A stretch of 64,000 nt of DNA from Gammaproteobacteria bacterium (GCA_029862045.1 JAOTYE010000012.1:47886-111885), one strand, 5' to 3'. Positions 1-11,526 are shown, numbered from the stretch's first letter. Notes: generated by a model not told the origin, from the letters alone. Numbers and translations: made by a program.

Positions 1-1839
<1,839 letters not shown>

Positions 1840-1852
1840 AGACAAAGGCAGC

Positions 1853-1921
1853 GGGCGGGACACCTGTCATCTTCATGGCTCGCTGCGCTGCGCTTTACTT
1901 CCGCTGACAGGTGTCCCGCCC
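1853..1921. repeat. Hairpin element copy A (conserved loop, 17-bp perfect stem)
   Basis: A 17-bp perfect inverted repeat (arms 1853-1869 and 1905-1921) encloses a 35-nt loop. On the minus strand the loop contains GGAAGTAAAGCGCAGCG and then AGCGAGCCATGAAGA. The same loop recurs at about 15537 and 60754 with unrelated stem sequences. It sits between the convergent genes hppA and the GGDEF-EAL gene, where it could act as a bidirectional terminator. No T-tract follows either arm. Confidence 0.8.
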
Positions 1922-1953
1922 ACTGCCCATTCGATTCGTGGCTAGCATCAACG

Positions 1954-4281
1954 CTACGGGTTGAGGGTTCGGAAGGTACCGGTCGTCGCGCTGCCGAGCA
2001 TCGTTGGCGACTCGATGAAGTGGCCCTGCGCAAAGTCGACACCGTTATCACGTAGCCAGTCGAAGTCCTCCTGGTTTTCGACCTGCTCGGCGACGATACG
2101 AAATTGCATCGTACGGGCCAGCTTGATCATTGCCGCAACCATTTCCTGGTTGACCTCGTCGGACCGCAGGTTACGCGTATAGGTACCATCGATCTTGAGA
2201 TAGTCGATCGGCAGATGTTTGAGGCTTGAAAAAGAGCCAAGCCCGCTGCCAAAGTCGTCGAGCGAAAATTCGCAGCCGATGCCGTGCAGGACCTCGATAA
2301 AGCGCTGCGCCTGCTGCACATTGGACAGAATCGCGGTCTCCGTAACTTCGAAACAAATGGCAGAGGGCGCGACACCGGTACGATCGAGTGCGTCGACAAC
2401 GAAACCGAGAAATGACTCGTCCCCCAATGTCTGCCCGGACAGGTTGATTGCGCAGCTGCGGCCGCTCGAGATCTTGATTTCTCCACCGGATAAAGCCATG
2501 AGCGATGCGTTAACCACCCAACGATCAATTCGAGGCATGAGCTGATATCGCTCTGCGGGACGTAGGAAATCGGCCGTGTTAGCGGTGCGGCCGTGGCCAT
2601 CCGGTAGCCGGATTAGCACCTCAACCGATGGGCCGGATTCGACGCCGCCGCTCATCGCAATAATCGGCTGCACGGCGAGTTCGAACTTGTCTTCATGCAG
2701 CGCCGTTTGCAGTTGTCGCAGCCACTGTATGTCACCGCGCTCTCTCGCGATGGCTTCATCGCGCGCCGAGTAAACATGTACTTTGCCCTTGCCCTGTTGC
2801 TTCGCGACGTAACACGCAGAATCTGCGGCACTCATAATATCCTGTAATGTTCCGCTGGCATGGCTGATCTCCACCAGACCGATGGAAATCCCGATATTGA
2901 AGATTTTGTCTTTCCAGACGAAGCGGTAATCGGCAACCGCATTACAGATGTCGGTCGCGATCTGTCGCGCCTTTTCGATCGGGCAACCAATCAATAATGC
3001 GCCGAATTCGTCACCGCCAAGTCTGCCCACAAAATCAGAGTCTCGTACCTGCTCCCTGATAAGGCTCGCAACCTCGCGCAGCATGTTGTCACCGGCGAGG
3101 TGACCGCAGCTATCGTTGACAGCCTTGAAGCGATCGAGGTCCATGTAGAACAGCATATGCATCGCTTCTTCCGAATGCGCAGCGTCCCTCGCTTCGTCCA
3201 GCTGGCGTTCAAACTCGGGACGGTTTATGAGGCCGGTCAACGGATCGTGAGTAGCCTGATAGCTCATCTTGCGCGTCAGGCCACGAAGTTCGCCCACATC
3301 GTGGAACACAACAACCGTTCCCGAAATACTGCTGCCCGAACCACGTATTGGCGAGGCCGATATTTCAACTGAGTGCTCCTGCTCTCCGTCCGAGCTGACC
3401 ATGACGGCACGCCTGCCCATGTTCACGCGCCGCCGCATTGCCAGGCAGCGTTCAACCGGATCTCCAAGCGGCCGCCGGTCTGCGTCATCGATGAGCGTAA
3501 ACAGCTCGCCGATCTTGTGGCCCGCGGCATCGTCACGATTTGTGCCGATCGAGGATTCGGCCGCGAGGTTCATGTAGTCGATTCGCCCGTCGTTATCCGT
3601 CGTTATCACGCCCTCGGCGATCGATTCCAGCGTGTACTGTGCCTGACGCTTGCTGCGGCTCAACGACACTTCGAGGCTCTTGCGATGACTGACATCTCGC
3701 GCAACGGTCAGAATCGCGGGGCGGCCATGAAATTCGATATTTGAGCTTTGCGCCTCAACCCACAGACCGGCTTCATTGCCGTTGATCAGCTGAATTTCCA
3801 GACGCTCCATCGCGTTCTCGCCGGCAAGACGCTTGGTCATCGCGTTGCGAAACAGCGCGCGATACGCGGGCTTTACGAGATCGGCGACGTCTCTGCCGAT
3901 CAACTGCGTGGAATCGAGTCCAATCAGACTGGCTGCTGACTCATTGGCAAGCAAGATCTTCTCGCTGTGGACGATCACGATTTCTGGCAGCGTCTTGGCA
4001 AAGTCCGTGAAGAGTCGATCGCGGTTTTGAATTTTTTCATCGCGTTCGCCCAGCGCGTCGAACAGTCGGTTGATCGTGCTTGCGAGCCGCGCGGACTCGG
4101 GTTCCCGGGGGACCGTCAGTCGGCGACCGACCGACGCATCAGCCGACGCCGCCAGCATCTCACGGTTCAGCGTCGCCATACGGCGCGTCGCGTGCTTTCT
4201 ACCGAGCCATAGAACAATGCTGACGGTAACGGCCAGCAGCAGTAAACCCGAGAGAACAATGATGATAGACAGGGACGGCAT
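1954..4281 (-). CDS. Membrane-anchored PAS-GGDEF-EAL cyclic-di-GMP turnover protein
   Basis: Probable diguanylate cyclase/phosphodiesterase of 775 residues. One N-terminal membrane helix (about residues 5-28) leads into a HAMP-like linker and PAS-type sensor regions (about 95-205 and 215-330). The GGDEF domain has an intact RLGGDEF active loop near residue 422 and an inhibitory I-site RDSD exactly five residues upstream. The EAL domain keeps a Glu in [27 protein letters not shown] and a terminal QG, so both activities look plausible. It stands alone and divergent from pcm. The signal sensed by the PAS regions cannot be read from sequence. Confidence 0.92.
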   Translation of the reverse strand: MPSLSIIIVLSGLLLLAVTVSIVLWLGRKHATRRMATLNREMLAASADASVGRRLTVPREPESARLASTINRLFDALGERDEKIQNRDRLFTDFAKTLPEIVIVHSEKILLANESAASLIGLDSTQLIGRDVADLVKPAYRALFRNAMTKRLAGENAMERLEIQLINGNEAGLWVEAQSSNIEFHGRPAILTVARDVSHRKSLEVSLSRSKRQAQYTLESIAEGVITTDNDGRIDYMNLAAESSIGTNRDDAAGHKIGELFTLIDDADRRPLGDPVERCLAMRRRVNMGRRAVMVSSDGEQEHSVEISASPIRGSGSSISGTVVVFHDVGELRGLTRKMSYQATHDPLTGLINRPEFERQLDEARDAAHSEEAMHMLFYMDLDRFKAVNDSCGHLAGDNMLREVASLIREQVRDSDFVGRLGGDEFGALLIGCPIEKARQIATDICNAVADYRFVWKDKIFNIGISIGLVEISHASGTLQDIMSAADSACYVAKQQGKGKVHVYSARDEAIARERGDIQWLRQLQTALHEDKFELAVQPIIAMSGGVESGPSVEVLIRLPDGHGRTANTADFLRPAERYQLMPRIDRWVVNASLMALSGGEIKISSGRSCAINLSGQTLGDESFLGFVVDALDRTGVAPSAICFEVTETAILSNVQQAQRFIEVLHGIGCEFSLDDFGSGLGSFSSLKHLPIDYLKIDGTYTRNLRSDEVNQEMVAAMIKLARTMQFRIVAEQVENQEDFDWLRDNGVDFAQGHFIESPTMLGSATTGTFRTLNP

Positions 4282-4587
4282 TCAGCACCCAATATCCGGC
4301 GTCTGGCGGCCGCGTGCAAGCGGCTCTCGTTGCCAATTAGTCGGATGCCGTATGGAAATCATTTGTTATTATTATCAGCTGGACATCTATCTCCATTAGC
4401 GGAGATTTGAGGGTCAAGAGAAGCTCGAGACCTAAGCACTGTAAGCATATCCCAGCAGCCTGGGCGGACCGCGGCGATTCACCATAATTCGGCAACCGTC
4501 GTCATCAGGTACGTGAGGCGCATGCGTAACGGTACACAGACACACGAGTTTTTGCCTTTATATTCAATCAGTAAGGATTGCAGGACG
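4282..4587. other. Divergent intergenic region, no gene seen
   Basis: 306 bases between the divergent GGDEF-EAL gene and pcm. It is AT-richer than its surroundings and contains a short hairpin TCTCCattagcGGAGA near 4390. A TATATT hexamer at 4559-4564 could be a -10 element for pcm, but no convincing -35 partner is present. I see no RNA gene or operator. Confidence 0.5.
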
Positions 4588-5238
4588 ATGAATACCGATT
4601 TTGCGCGCCAACAGATGGTCGAGCAGCAGGTCCGCGCGTGGGATGTGCTCAATGCCGACATTCTCGCGGTGTTGAAAAACGTGCCGCGTGAGCAATTTGT
4701 TCCGGCAGGTTTCGAGACATTGGCTTTCGCCGATACTGAAATTCCGATTGGTCACGGGCAAATGATGATGACGCCGACCCTTGAAGGACGTGTCTTGCAG
4801 GCGCTTGAGCTCAGCTCGACCGACAGTGTGCTCGAAATCGGCACTGGTACCGGATTTCTTGCGGCATGTCTTGCGCGGCTTGTTAAATCAGTAACCAGCC
4901 TCGACATTCACGAGAGTTTTCTCAAGTCAGCAAGCACTAACCTCGAAGGCTCGGGCATTAACAATGTCGAACTGGCCGCGATGGACGCGACGCAGGCATT
5001 GCCCGACGAGCAGTTTGACGCCATCGCGATTACCGGCTCGATCCAGAATTTCGATCCGCGCTTCGTTATGGCGCTCAAACCCGAGGGGCGTTTGTTCGTT
5101 GTCGTTGGAGACGCACCGGCGATGGATGCGCGCCTGATACGGCGGATATCTGAGACCGAATGGCGGACCGAGAGCCTGTTTGAGACCGAGTTGATTCCGC
5201 TCGTGCATGGCAGCCTGCCGCCACAGTTTTTATTTTGA
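4588..5238 (+). CDS. pcm: Protein-L-isoaspartate O-methyltransferase
   Basis: Repairs damaged proteins by methylating L-isoaspartyl residues with S-adenosylmethionine, in the cytoplasm. The 216-residue product has the family's N-terminal helix (ARQQMVEQQVRAWDVL), REQFVP, the GHGQMMMTP substrate loop and the SAM-binding motif VLEIGTGTGFLAA. I chose the ATG at 4588 because homologues begin there and a purine-rich AAGGA lies 10 bases upstream. An in-frame ATG at 4513 would add 25 residues of non-conserved sequence. tolC follows in the same direction after 125 bases. In the short isoforms of this family the methyltransferase role is less certain. Confidence 0.9.
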   Translation: MNTDFARQQMVEQQVRAWDVLNADILAVLKNVPREQFVPAGFETLAFADTEIPIGHGQMMMTPTLEGRVLQALELSSTDSVLEIGTGTGFLAACLARLVKSVTSLDIHESFLKSASTNLEGSGINNVELAAMDATQALPDEQFDAIAITGSIQNFDPRFVMALKPEGRLFVVVGDAPAMDARLIRRISETEWRTESLFETELIPLVHGSLPPQFLF

Positions 5239-5363
5239 GATGAAACCACTTAAGCTGTTGTTGCATCTAAGAAATGTATTCCAGTCATAGCTGGTTTAGT
5301 GATATAGTTGACCATAACACTTCAAGCCTGCCCTTGGCCGTCCAATCTGCGGAACGCAAAAAA

Positions 5364-6803
5364 ATGAAAAAAACTTTTGGTTTCAATACGTTAATTGTCT
5401 TTCTCGCGACACTCGCGGTACCGGGTATTGGGCACGCCGCATCACTGCTCGAGGTCTACCAGCAGGCCCTGCAGGGTGATCCGAGAATTCACGAGGCCGA
5501 GGCGCGCCGCTTGGCCGCACTCGAAGCCGAGCCGCAGGCGCGTGGCGTTCTTCTGCCACAGCTCGATTTCTTCGGCAGTTGGACAGACAGGGAGGACTCG
5601 TTCTCGCAAACCCAGGAATTCCCAACGGGTCTCCAAGAGTTCAGTACGGATCGAGAGGACGAAGAAACTTTCTGGCGATTCCAACTCCGCCAAACGCTGT
5701 TCCGCTGGGACCAGATTGTGGATCTTCGCCGCGCCGATAAAACTGTCGCGAAGGCAGAGGCAGATCGCGAAGCCGCGCAGCAGGATCTGGTGGTTCGGGT
5801 GGGTCAAACCTACTTCGACGTACTCGGGGCCGAGGACCGCCTGACTTCGTTACATGCGAACAGACAGGCGATCGCACGGCAACTCGAGCAAGCGAAGCAA
5901 CGTTTCGAGGTGGGCCTGATCGCGATTACCGATGTACAGGAATCTCAAGCCGCTTATGACCAGGCCGTTGCTGACGAGATCGGGGCAAAACGCAGCCTCG
6001 CCACAGCGCGCGAATTCCTGCGTGAAATCACGGGGGAATACGTTGGTTCTTTATCGGCTCCCGGCGATGAATTCCCGATGCGGACGCCGACTCCCGCAAG
6101 CGAGAAAGACTGGGTGGACCTGGCCTTGGGTCAAAATCTCGTACTCGTTTCTAGCCGACTCGATGAGAAACTCGCGAGAGACGAAATCTCTTATCGTAGG
6201 AACGGCCATTACCCGACGATAGAACTGGTGGCAGAAACATTTGAACAGGACACGACTCGCGACCTCAGATCGGACCTCGCAATTGACCCAACCGTATTTG
6301 TAAATGCGGACAGTAATTTCAAACGGGACAACAGCATCGGAATTGAGTTCCGTTTGCCGCTGTTTGCAGGAGGGGCCACCTCGTCCCGCGTACGCGAAGC
6401 CGTGTATCTGCACCGTGCCGCGCGCGAACAACTGCAACGCGTAACTCGCGAGACCGAACGGCAAACGCGCGATGCGTACCTCGGCGTCTTGTCCGAGATG
6501 AGTCGTGTTGAGGCACTGGAGCAGGCCGTAAAATCGAGCCGCACTGCACTCGAGGCCACCCAGGCCGGTTTTGATGTCGGCACGCGAACGATTGTCGACG
6601 TGCTGGATTCACAATTCGCGTTGTACCGCGCGATTACTAACTTTTATCAGGCCCGCTATGACTACCTGATGAATGTACTGCGACTCAAGCAGGCGGCCGG
6701 CAATTTGCAGATCCAGGACCTCGAAGAAATCGATAAATGGCTCATAGAGCGCAAGACACCCGAAGAGGTCTTCGCTGAAGAAGCGGCCGCTTCATCCAGC
6801 TAG
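5364..6803 (+). CDS. tolC: TolC-family outer-membrane channel
   Basis: Outer-membrane component of type I secretion and RND efflux systems, forming a trimeric beta-barrel with a long periplasmic alpha-helical tunnel. 479 residues. The ATG at 5364 starts a typical signal peptide (MKKTFGFNTLIVFLATLAVPGIGHA). The body shows the duplicated outer-membrane-efflux repeat rich in heptads: LLEVYQQALQGDPRI near the N-terminus, and the halves ending in RFEVGLIAITDVQESQAAYD and AGFDVGTRTIVDVLDSQFALY. An upstream in-frame ATG at 5274 would bury the signal peptide. The gene ends four bases into the convergent waaA. Confidence 0.93.
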   Translation: MKKTFGFNTLIVFLATLAVPGIGHAASLLEVYQQALQGDPRIHEAEARRLAALEAEPQARGVLLPQLDFFGSWTDREDSFSQTQEFPTGLQEFSTDREDEETFWRFQLRQTLFRWDQIVDLRRADKTVAKAEADREAAQQDLVVRVGQTYFDVLGAEDRLTSLHANRQAIARQLEQAKQRFEVGLIAITDVQESQAAYDQAVADEIGAKRSLATAREFLREITGEYVGSLSAPGDEFPMRTPTPASEKDWVDLALGQNLVLVSSRLDEKLARDEISYRRNGHYPTIELVAETFEQDTTRDLRSDLAIDPTVFVNADSNFKRDNSIGIEFRLPLFAGGATSSRVREAVYLHRAAREQLQRVTRETERQTRDAYLGVLSEMSRVEALEQAVKSSRTALEATQAGFDVGTRTIVDVLDSQFALYRAITNFYQARYDYLMNVLRLKQAAGNLQIQDLEEIDKWLIERKTPEEVFAEEAAASSS

Positions 6804-8086
6804 AGACCGGCCCTCGACTGGTCATCTTCGCCGAGCAGCGGCTCGAGGAGACCGAGCAGTTTGCTCAGCGCGCCACGGTTACGTTGCACTATTTTCTGCG
6901 CCTTGTGGCCGCATTCGATGGCTTTGTCCGGGTCTGCGAGAAGCTCATCCACCGCAGCCGCGAGCTCCATCGCGGCGACCACGATTTGGCACGCACCGAG
7001 CTCGATAAACATGTCGGCAATATCCTGCGCATTGTAGACGTGGGGACCACTTATGAGCGGCAGACCCAGGGCCGCCGGCTCAAGCAGATTATGGCCGCCA
7101 ATCGGCACCAGGCTACCGCCAACGAATGCGATGTCGCTCGCTGCATAGAGAAGCGGCAACTCACCCATAGTATCGCCGAGAAACACCTTTGTTGATGCTT
7201 CGCATGCCCGCTGCTCGGTCCTCGCGATAAATTCCAATTGCTGTTTCCCGATCAGGTCCCCAACTGCCGCAAAACGCTCCGGATGGCGCGGCACAAGTAC
7301 GAGCAGCAGATCAGGGTGTTTCTTCAGCAGTTCCTTATGCGTGGCGAGTATTTGCTGCTCTTCCTGGTCATGGGTGCTCGCCGCGATCCAGACGGGGCGA
7401 TCGCCGAACGTTCGCTGACGAAATTCCCTGCCTTGCTGCGCAAGATCGGGTGGCAGCTCGATGTCGAACTTGATATTGCCCGTCACCCACGTACGCGCCG
7501 GTTTGGCACCGAGCGAACGAAACCGTTCCGCATCGGCTTCGCTTTGTGCGGCAATGATGATGCCGTACGACAGAGTGTCGCGAAACAGTGGCAGGAACCG
7601 CCGGTATGTATTGACAGAACGCGGCGATATCCTGGCGCTTACGAGAACCAGGGGAATGTCCCGTACGCCACAGCCGTGATACAGGTTGGGCCAGATTTCC
7701 GTCTCCATGATCAGCGCCAGTTCCGGCTTCACCGACGCGAAGAAGCGATCCACAGCGATGGGCATTTCAAACGGGATGTAGCAATGGCTAACCGTGTCCC
7801 CGAACACTGCCCTGACACGCGCGGCACCGGTCGGCGTCACAGTCGATATCAGCATGTTGTGGTCGGGGAAGCGTTTGCGTATCGCGCGAATCAGCGGCAA
7901 GGCGGCCTGCACCTCACCGACCGACACAGCATGAATCCAGATGCACCTATCGAGTTGTGGATAGCCAAGGCCGAAACGCTGTCCGACCCGGTCTTTGTAA
8001 CTCTTGTTTATGACACCGCGGAACAGCCAATAGGCAGCGACCGGAATCTGTAACAGGTAGCTCAGCAGGCTGTATAGGAGGCGCAC
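6800..8086 (-). CDS. waaA: 3-deoxy-D-manno-octulosonic acid (Kdo) transferase
   Basis: Adds Kdo from CMP-Kdo to lipid IVA at the cytoplasmic face of the inner membrane, an essential step of LPS inner-core synthesis. 428 residues, the usual family length. An N-terminal hydrophobic anchor (about 1-25) is followed by IWIHAVSVGEVQAA with the catalytic Glu, STVTPTGA, and LIMETEIWPNL. The C-terminal nucleotide-sugar half contains FVGGSLVPIGGHNLLEPAA. It is encoded opposite tolC with a 4-base convergent overlap and lies downstream of nrdJab on the same strand with a 33-base gap. Confidence 0.95.
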   Translation of the reverse strand: MRLLYSLLSYLLQIPVAAYWLFRGVINKSYKDRVGQRFGLGYPQLDRCIWIHAVSVGEVQAALPLIRAIRKRFPDHNMLISTVTPTGAARVRAVFGDTVSHCYIPFEMPIAVDRFFASVKPELALIMETEIWPNLYHGCGVRDIPLVLVSARISPRSVNTYRRFLPLFRDTLSYGIIIAAQSEADAERFRSLGAKPARTWVTGNIKFDIELPPDLAQQGREFRQRTFGDRPVWIAASTHDQEEQQILATHKELLKKHPDLLLVLVPRHPERFAAVGDLIGKQQLEFIARTEQRACEASTKVFLGDTMGELPLLYAASDIAFVGGSLVPIGGHNLLEPAALGLPLISGPHVYNAQDIADMFIELGACQIVVAAMELAAAVDELLADPDKAIECGHKAQKIVQRNRGALSKLLGLLEPLLGEDDQSRAGL

Positions 8087-8119
8087 TAGTGCGTCCAGGC
8101 TAGCGGCAGAGGCTCCGGG

Positions 8120-8827
8120 TTACCCGCACTTGGAGTCGCCACACGAGAGGCAGGTCATGCAACCGTCCATCATGATCACGGCGGTCGTATTGCATTTGCT
8201 GCAAAGCTGAGCACCCTCGGGATAATCGCTTTCCGAGAACGCATCCTGTTGCTTGCGGCCTTCTTCGAACTCGGCGCGTTTTTCGGCAATAAGTTGCTTT
8301 TGACCCTCGTCGAGCTCAGGTGCGGCCAGCATACCGATCGAAATCAGGTGCTTTTCGACGATGTAGCCGAGCTCAGCGATGATAGACGGCATGAACTTGC
8401 CGCCGGCCTGCCAGTAACCGCCGCGTGGATCGAAAACTGCTTTCAACTCATCGACGAGAAACGCAACGTCACCACCCTTACGAAACACAGCAGAAATAAT
8501 ACGGGTCAGTGCGACAATCCACTGATAGTGGTCGAGGTTCTTCGAATTGATGAAGATTTCGAAAGGCCGGCGTTTTTCGTGCTCGGTACCTTGATTCAGC
8601 ACAATGTCGTTGATCGTAACGTACATTGCGTGATCGGAGATTGGCGTTTTGACCTTGAACGTTGAGCCTACAAGAACTTCAGGTCTCTCGAGCTTCTCGT
8701 GCATGCGAATGACTTCGGCACGATTTCCTCCGCCACCCTCACGCTTGAACTCCCGCCGTGCTGCCTTTTCTTCGGCTTCCGTTTGTCCCACACCGTAGCC
8801 AACAATTTTCTTGTCTATCTTGATCAT
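8120..8827 (-). CDS. nrdJb: Adenosylcobalamin-dependent ribonucleotide reductase, C-terminal subunit NrdJb
   Basis: Second part of a split class II ribonucleotide reductase. 235 residues: a TSCPD-type domain (about residues 60-165, containing FEIFINSKNLDHYQWI) and a C-terminal Cys-rich tail (CSKCN near residue 208, CMTCLSCGDSKCG at the end). The tail is expected to carry the cysteines that re-reduce the active site. It begins 7 bases after nrdJa and is clearly co-transcribed. In many bacteria the two parts are one polypeptide; Pseudomonas aeruginosa has this split form. The tail Cys arrangement could also form a zinc ribbon. Confidence 0.9.
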   Translation of the reverse strand: MIKIDKKIVGYGVGQTEAEEKAARREFKREGGGGNRAEVIRMHEKLERPEVLVGSTFKVKTPISDHAMYVTINDIVLNQGTEHEKRRPFEIFINSKNLDHYQWIVALTRIISAVFRKGGDVAFLVDELKAVFDPRGGYWQAGGKFMPSIIAELGYIVEKHLISIGMLAAPELDEGQKQLIAEKRAEFEEGRKQQDAFSESDYPEGAQLCSKCNTTAVIMMDGCMTCLSCGDSKCG

Positions 8828-8834
8828 ATTTTAC

Positions 8835-10991
8835 TCAAAATTTCCCGTAGTACCCTTCTTTCAGAGCATCGAACAGATTGGCAGCTGTATGCACCTCGCC
8901 GTCATACTCGATTTCCTCATCACCTCTTAGCTCGACAGTCGAACCGTCATCGAGCTCAAATGTATAAACCGTATTCTTGAGGTCTTTCTCTTTGACCAAT
9001 ACGCCCTGGAACGCCTCAGGATTGAAGCGGAATGTCGTACATCCCTTGAGACCCTGCTTGTAGGCATACAAATAAATGTCTTTGAAATCCTCGTACGGAT
9101 AATCGGTTGGCACATTCGCCGTCTTCGAAATCGACGAATCGATCCATTTCTGCGCCGCGGCCTGTATATCGACATGCGCGGCAGGCGACACGTCCTCCGC
9201 CGTAATGAAATAGTCCGGCAGGCTATTTGCCGTCTTGTCATCCGCGGCCGCATTGGGCATGGCTTGCTTGTCCACCATTTCGCGATACGCGAGCAACTCG
9301 AAAGAATAGACGTCGACCTTTTCCTTGGTCTTCTTGCCTTGTCGAATCACATTGCGGAAATAGTGGTGCGCGAAACTCGGTTCAATACCATTGCTCGCAT
9401 TATTTGCGAACGACAGGGAAATCGTACCGGTCGGCGCAATGGAGCTGTGATGAGTAAACCGGGCCCCGGTTTCGGCCAGCTTATCAACGAGCTCAGGCGC
9501 CTGCGCCGCTACTCTCTGCATGTAACGGCTGTAGCGTGCGTGCAGGATGCGGCCCGGTACCTTATCACCCGCTTGATACCCATCCGCCAGCATTTCAGGA
9601 CGTTTCCTGAGCATCTCTTCGGTAACCTCGAATTGCTCAGTCATGATCGGTGCCGGGCCCTTCTCCGTTGCGAGTTCCAGGGCTTCTTCCCAGCCCGCAA
9701 GTGCCAGTTGTCGTGCTACTTCCGCGGTGAATTCGACGGCCTTTTCGTCGCCGTACTTCATGCGCAACATCGTGATCGTGGAGCCCAGGCCGAGAAAGCC
9801 CATGCCATGGCGGCGCTTTCTCTGAATCTCGTTACGCTGCTGCGGCAACGGCAGACCGTTGATTTCGACCACGTTGTCGAGCATCCGCGTGAACACCTTG
9901 ACGACTTTGCGGAACGCCGCCCAGTCGAAGCGTGCCTCTTCAGTAAACGGATCGACGACGAAACGCGTCAGGTTGACCGAGCCCAACAGGCACGAGCCAT
10001 AGGGAGGTAGCGGCTGTTCACCACACGGATTGGTTGCACGAATGTTCTCGTCAAACCAGTTGTTGTTCATCTCGTTGACCTTATCGATCAACACAAACCC
10101 CGGCTCCGCGAAGTCGTAGGTCGAGGCCATGATCAGATCCCAGACACGCCTCGCCGGGAACACCTTATAGATCTTGCAGGCCACCAGCCCGCGCGCGTCG
10201 CTCACATAGTTGCCTGGCTCGGGCCATTCGCGCCAGACGAACTGGGCGCTGTCATTGAGGTCGAGCTCTTCGTCATCCACTTCTTTTTGTGTGACAGGAA
10301 ACGCAAGGCTCCAGTCGTCCTCATTGATAACGGCCTGCATGAATTCGTCAGTGACCAGCAATGACAGATTGAACTGCCGCAAGCGACCGGCTTCTCGCTT
10401 GGCTCGGATGAACTCCATGATGTCCGGATGACCAACATCGAAGGTGCCCATTTGCGCACCGCGACGTCCGCCAGCGGAGGACACGGTGAAACACATCTTG
10501 TCGTAAATATCCATAAACGACAGTGGACCCGATGTATACGCACCGGCGCCCGACACGTACGCCCCTTTCGGTCGCAGTGTCGAAAACTCGTAGCCAATAC
10601 CGCAACCGGCTTTCAGCGTCAGCCCGGCCTCGTGCACTTTGTTGAGAATGTTGTCCATCGAATCGCCAACCGTGCCGGAAACCGTGCAGTTGATCGTCGA
10701 TGTGGCGGGTTTGTGCTCCCGCGCGCCAGCATTCGACATGATGCGCCCGGCAGGAATAGCGCCGCCCCGCAATGCCCAAAGAAATTCCTTATAAAACTCG
10801 TCGCGCTTGGATTCGACTTCGACACTCGCCAGTGCGCGCGCAACACGTTTGTACGTGTCGTCTATCGTCTCGTCGATCTTGTTACCGTCTTTGGCTGTCA
10901 GTCGATATTTCGCATCCCAGATATCGAGCGACGCTGCCTGAAATTCTATGTCGGTGACCGTGTGCGCATCCAGATGAACGGCAGACTTCAT
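8835..10991 (-). CDS. nrdJa: Adenosylcobalamin-dependent ribonucleotide reductase, catalytic subunit NrdJa
   Basis: Class II ribonucleotide reductase, making deoxyribonucleotides with adenosylcobalamin as the radical source and therefore working with or without oxygen. 718 residues. The catalytic NPCGEQPLPPYGSCLLGSVN segment lies near residue 320, the SAGGRRGAQMGTF loop near 175, and GLKGCTTFRFNPEA near 665. The N-terminal domain is compact. It is followed after 7 bases by nrdJb. No other reductase class is in the window. Upstream are a consensus-like promoter overlapped by an NrdR-type palindrome and a tandem repeat in the leader. Confidence 0.95.
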   Translation of the reverse strand: MKSAVHLDAHTVTDIEFQAASLDIWDAKYRLTAKDGNKIDETIDDTYKRVARALASVEVESKRDEFYKEFLWALRGGAIPAGRIMSNAGAREHKPATSTINCTVSGTVGDSMDNILNKVHEAGLTLKAGCGIGYEFSTLRPKGAYVSGAGAYTSGPLSFMDIYDKMCFTVSSAGGRRGAQMGTFDVGHPDIMEFIRAKREAGRLRQFNLSLLVTDEFMQAVINEDDWSLAFPVTQKEVDDEELDLNDSAQFVWREWPEPGNYVSDARGLVACKIYKVFPARRVWDLIMASTYDFAEPGFVLIDKVNEMNNNWFDENIRATNPCGEQPLPPYGSCLLGSVNLTRFVVDPFTEEARFDWAAFRKVVKVFTRMLDNVVEINGLPLPQQRNEIQRKRRHGMGFLGLGSTITMLRMKYGDEKAVEFTAEVARQLALAGWEEALELATEKGPAPIMTEQFEVTEEMLRKRPEMLADGYQAGDKVPGRILHARYSRYMQRVAAQAPELVDKLAETGARFTHHSSIAPTGTISLSFANNASNGIEPSFAHHYFRNVIRQGKKTKEKVDVYSFELLAYREMVDKQAMPNAAADDKTANSLPDYFITAEDVSPAAHVDIQAAAQKWIDSSISKTANVPTDYPYEDFKDIYLYAYKQGLKGCTTFRFNPEAFQGVLVKEKDLKNTVYTFELDDGSTVELRGDEEIEYDGEVHTAANLFDALKEGYYGKF

Positions 10992-11011
10992 TGCCTTGTT
11001 TTCTCCCCTTT

Positions 11012-11056
11012 CTCCCTGCGGAGACCCCGAATAAACCTCCCTGCGGAGACCCCGAA
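11012..11056. repeat. Tandem direct repeat with small hairpins in the nrdJa leader
   Basis: CTCCCTGCGGAGACCCCGAA occurs twice (11012-11031 and 11037-11056), a 25-base period. Each copy can fold as CTCC-ctgc-GGAG. On the transcribed minus strand the repeats lie 20-65 bases before the nrdJa start codon. They could affect ribosome access or simply be a recent duplication. Confidence 0.7.
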
Positions 11057-11170
11057 TTCTTGTGTCGAACTACTTTCCAACCACTTTTAGCGGAGGAACA
11101 GCGACCCGCCCACCGCGCGTGCTTCTCCACACGGCGAGTGCCAGAATTGGCCTCTTTTCCCTTGCTAATT

Positions 11171-11230
11171 GGACACAAGATGTTGTGTCCGAACGCTCAC
11201 AAGATTATGCCCGTAGGGGTCGACTGTCAA
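11171..11230 (-). promoter_or_regulatory. Sigma-70 promoter of nrdJab with overlapping NrdR-type operator
   Basis: On the minus strand, TTGACA (11230-11225), a 17-base spacer and TAATCT (11207-11202) make a near-consensus promoter. Just downstream, at the expected transcript start, lies the palindrome GGACACAAGATGTTGTGTCC (11171-11190). Its core ACACAAGATGTTGTGT (11173-11188) matches the NrdR box consensus acaCwAtATaTwGtgt at nearly every position. NrdR is the ATP/dATP-sensing repressor of ribonucleotide reductase genes, so repression of nrdJab is the simple reading. Confidence 0.75.
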
Positions 11231-11351
11231 GGTTTGGTGGGAAATATCTCGAAAGAGTTTTATCTTATTCTTTCAATAAGTTACAAATCTTTCTGCAGTA
11301 AGTCCTTTAAATACTTAGGAAAAAAAACAGCACTTTTATGAAACTTCACAT

Positions 11352-11367
11352 CCACTACATATAGTGG
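11352..11367. promoter_or_regulatory. Second NrdR-box-like palindrome
   Basis: CCACTACATATAGTGG matches the NrdR box consensus core (CwA-AT-TwG) and is nearly palindromic. It is about 180 bases upstream of the first box, further than the roughly three-helical-turn spacing usual for paired boxes. It may serve an additional nrdJ promoter, or be coincidental. Confidence 0.45.
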
Positions 11368-11434
11368 CATTAAGTGAAACGCATAATACGCTTAAAAAAA
11401 GACCATAAGCGGTCATCGAAATCGTTTTTTCTTC

Positions 11435-11462
11435 CTTGAATTGCGCTTTGACGCCCCTATTT
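11435..11462 (+). promoter_or_regulatory. Heat-shock (sigma-32) promoter of hsp20
   Basis: CTTGAA, a 13-base spacer, then CCCCTATTT, located 65 bases before the hsp20 start. This fits the RpoH consensus CTTGAA-N(11-16)-CCCCATNT well. The association with a small heat-shock protein gene strengthens the call. Confidence 0.75.
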
Positions 11463-11526
11463 CAGCCGGCAACAACGATTTGATGAGAGCTTTTTTCGAG
11501 CTCCGTCCGTTACTTGTCAGGAGAAA

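Noticed and set aside
7238..8053. 271-codon plus-strand frame opposite waaA
   Set aside because: Antisense shadow of waaA. The protein has no hydrophobic or motif structure of its own.
11393..11414. Minus-strand terminator GACC-gcttat-GGTC with T-run upstream of nrdJa
   Set aside because: The stem is only four base pairs, too weak to claim as a terminator.
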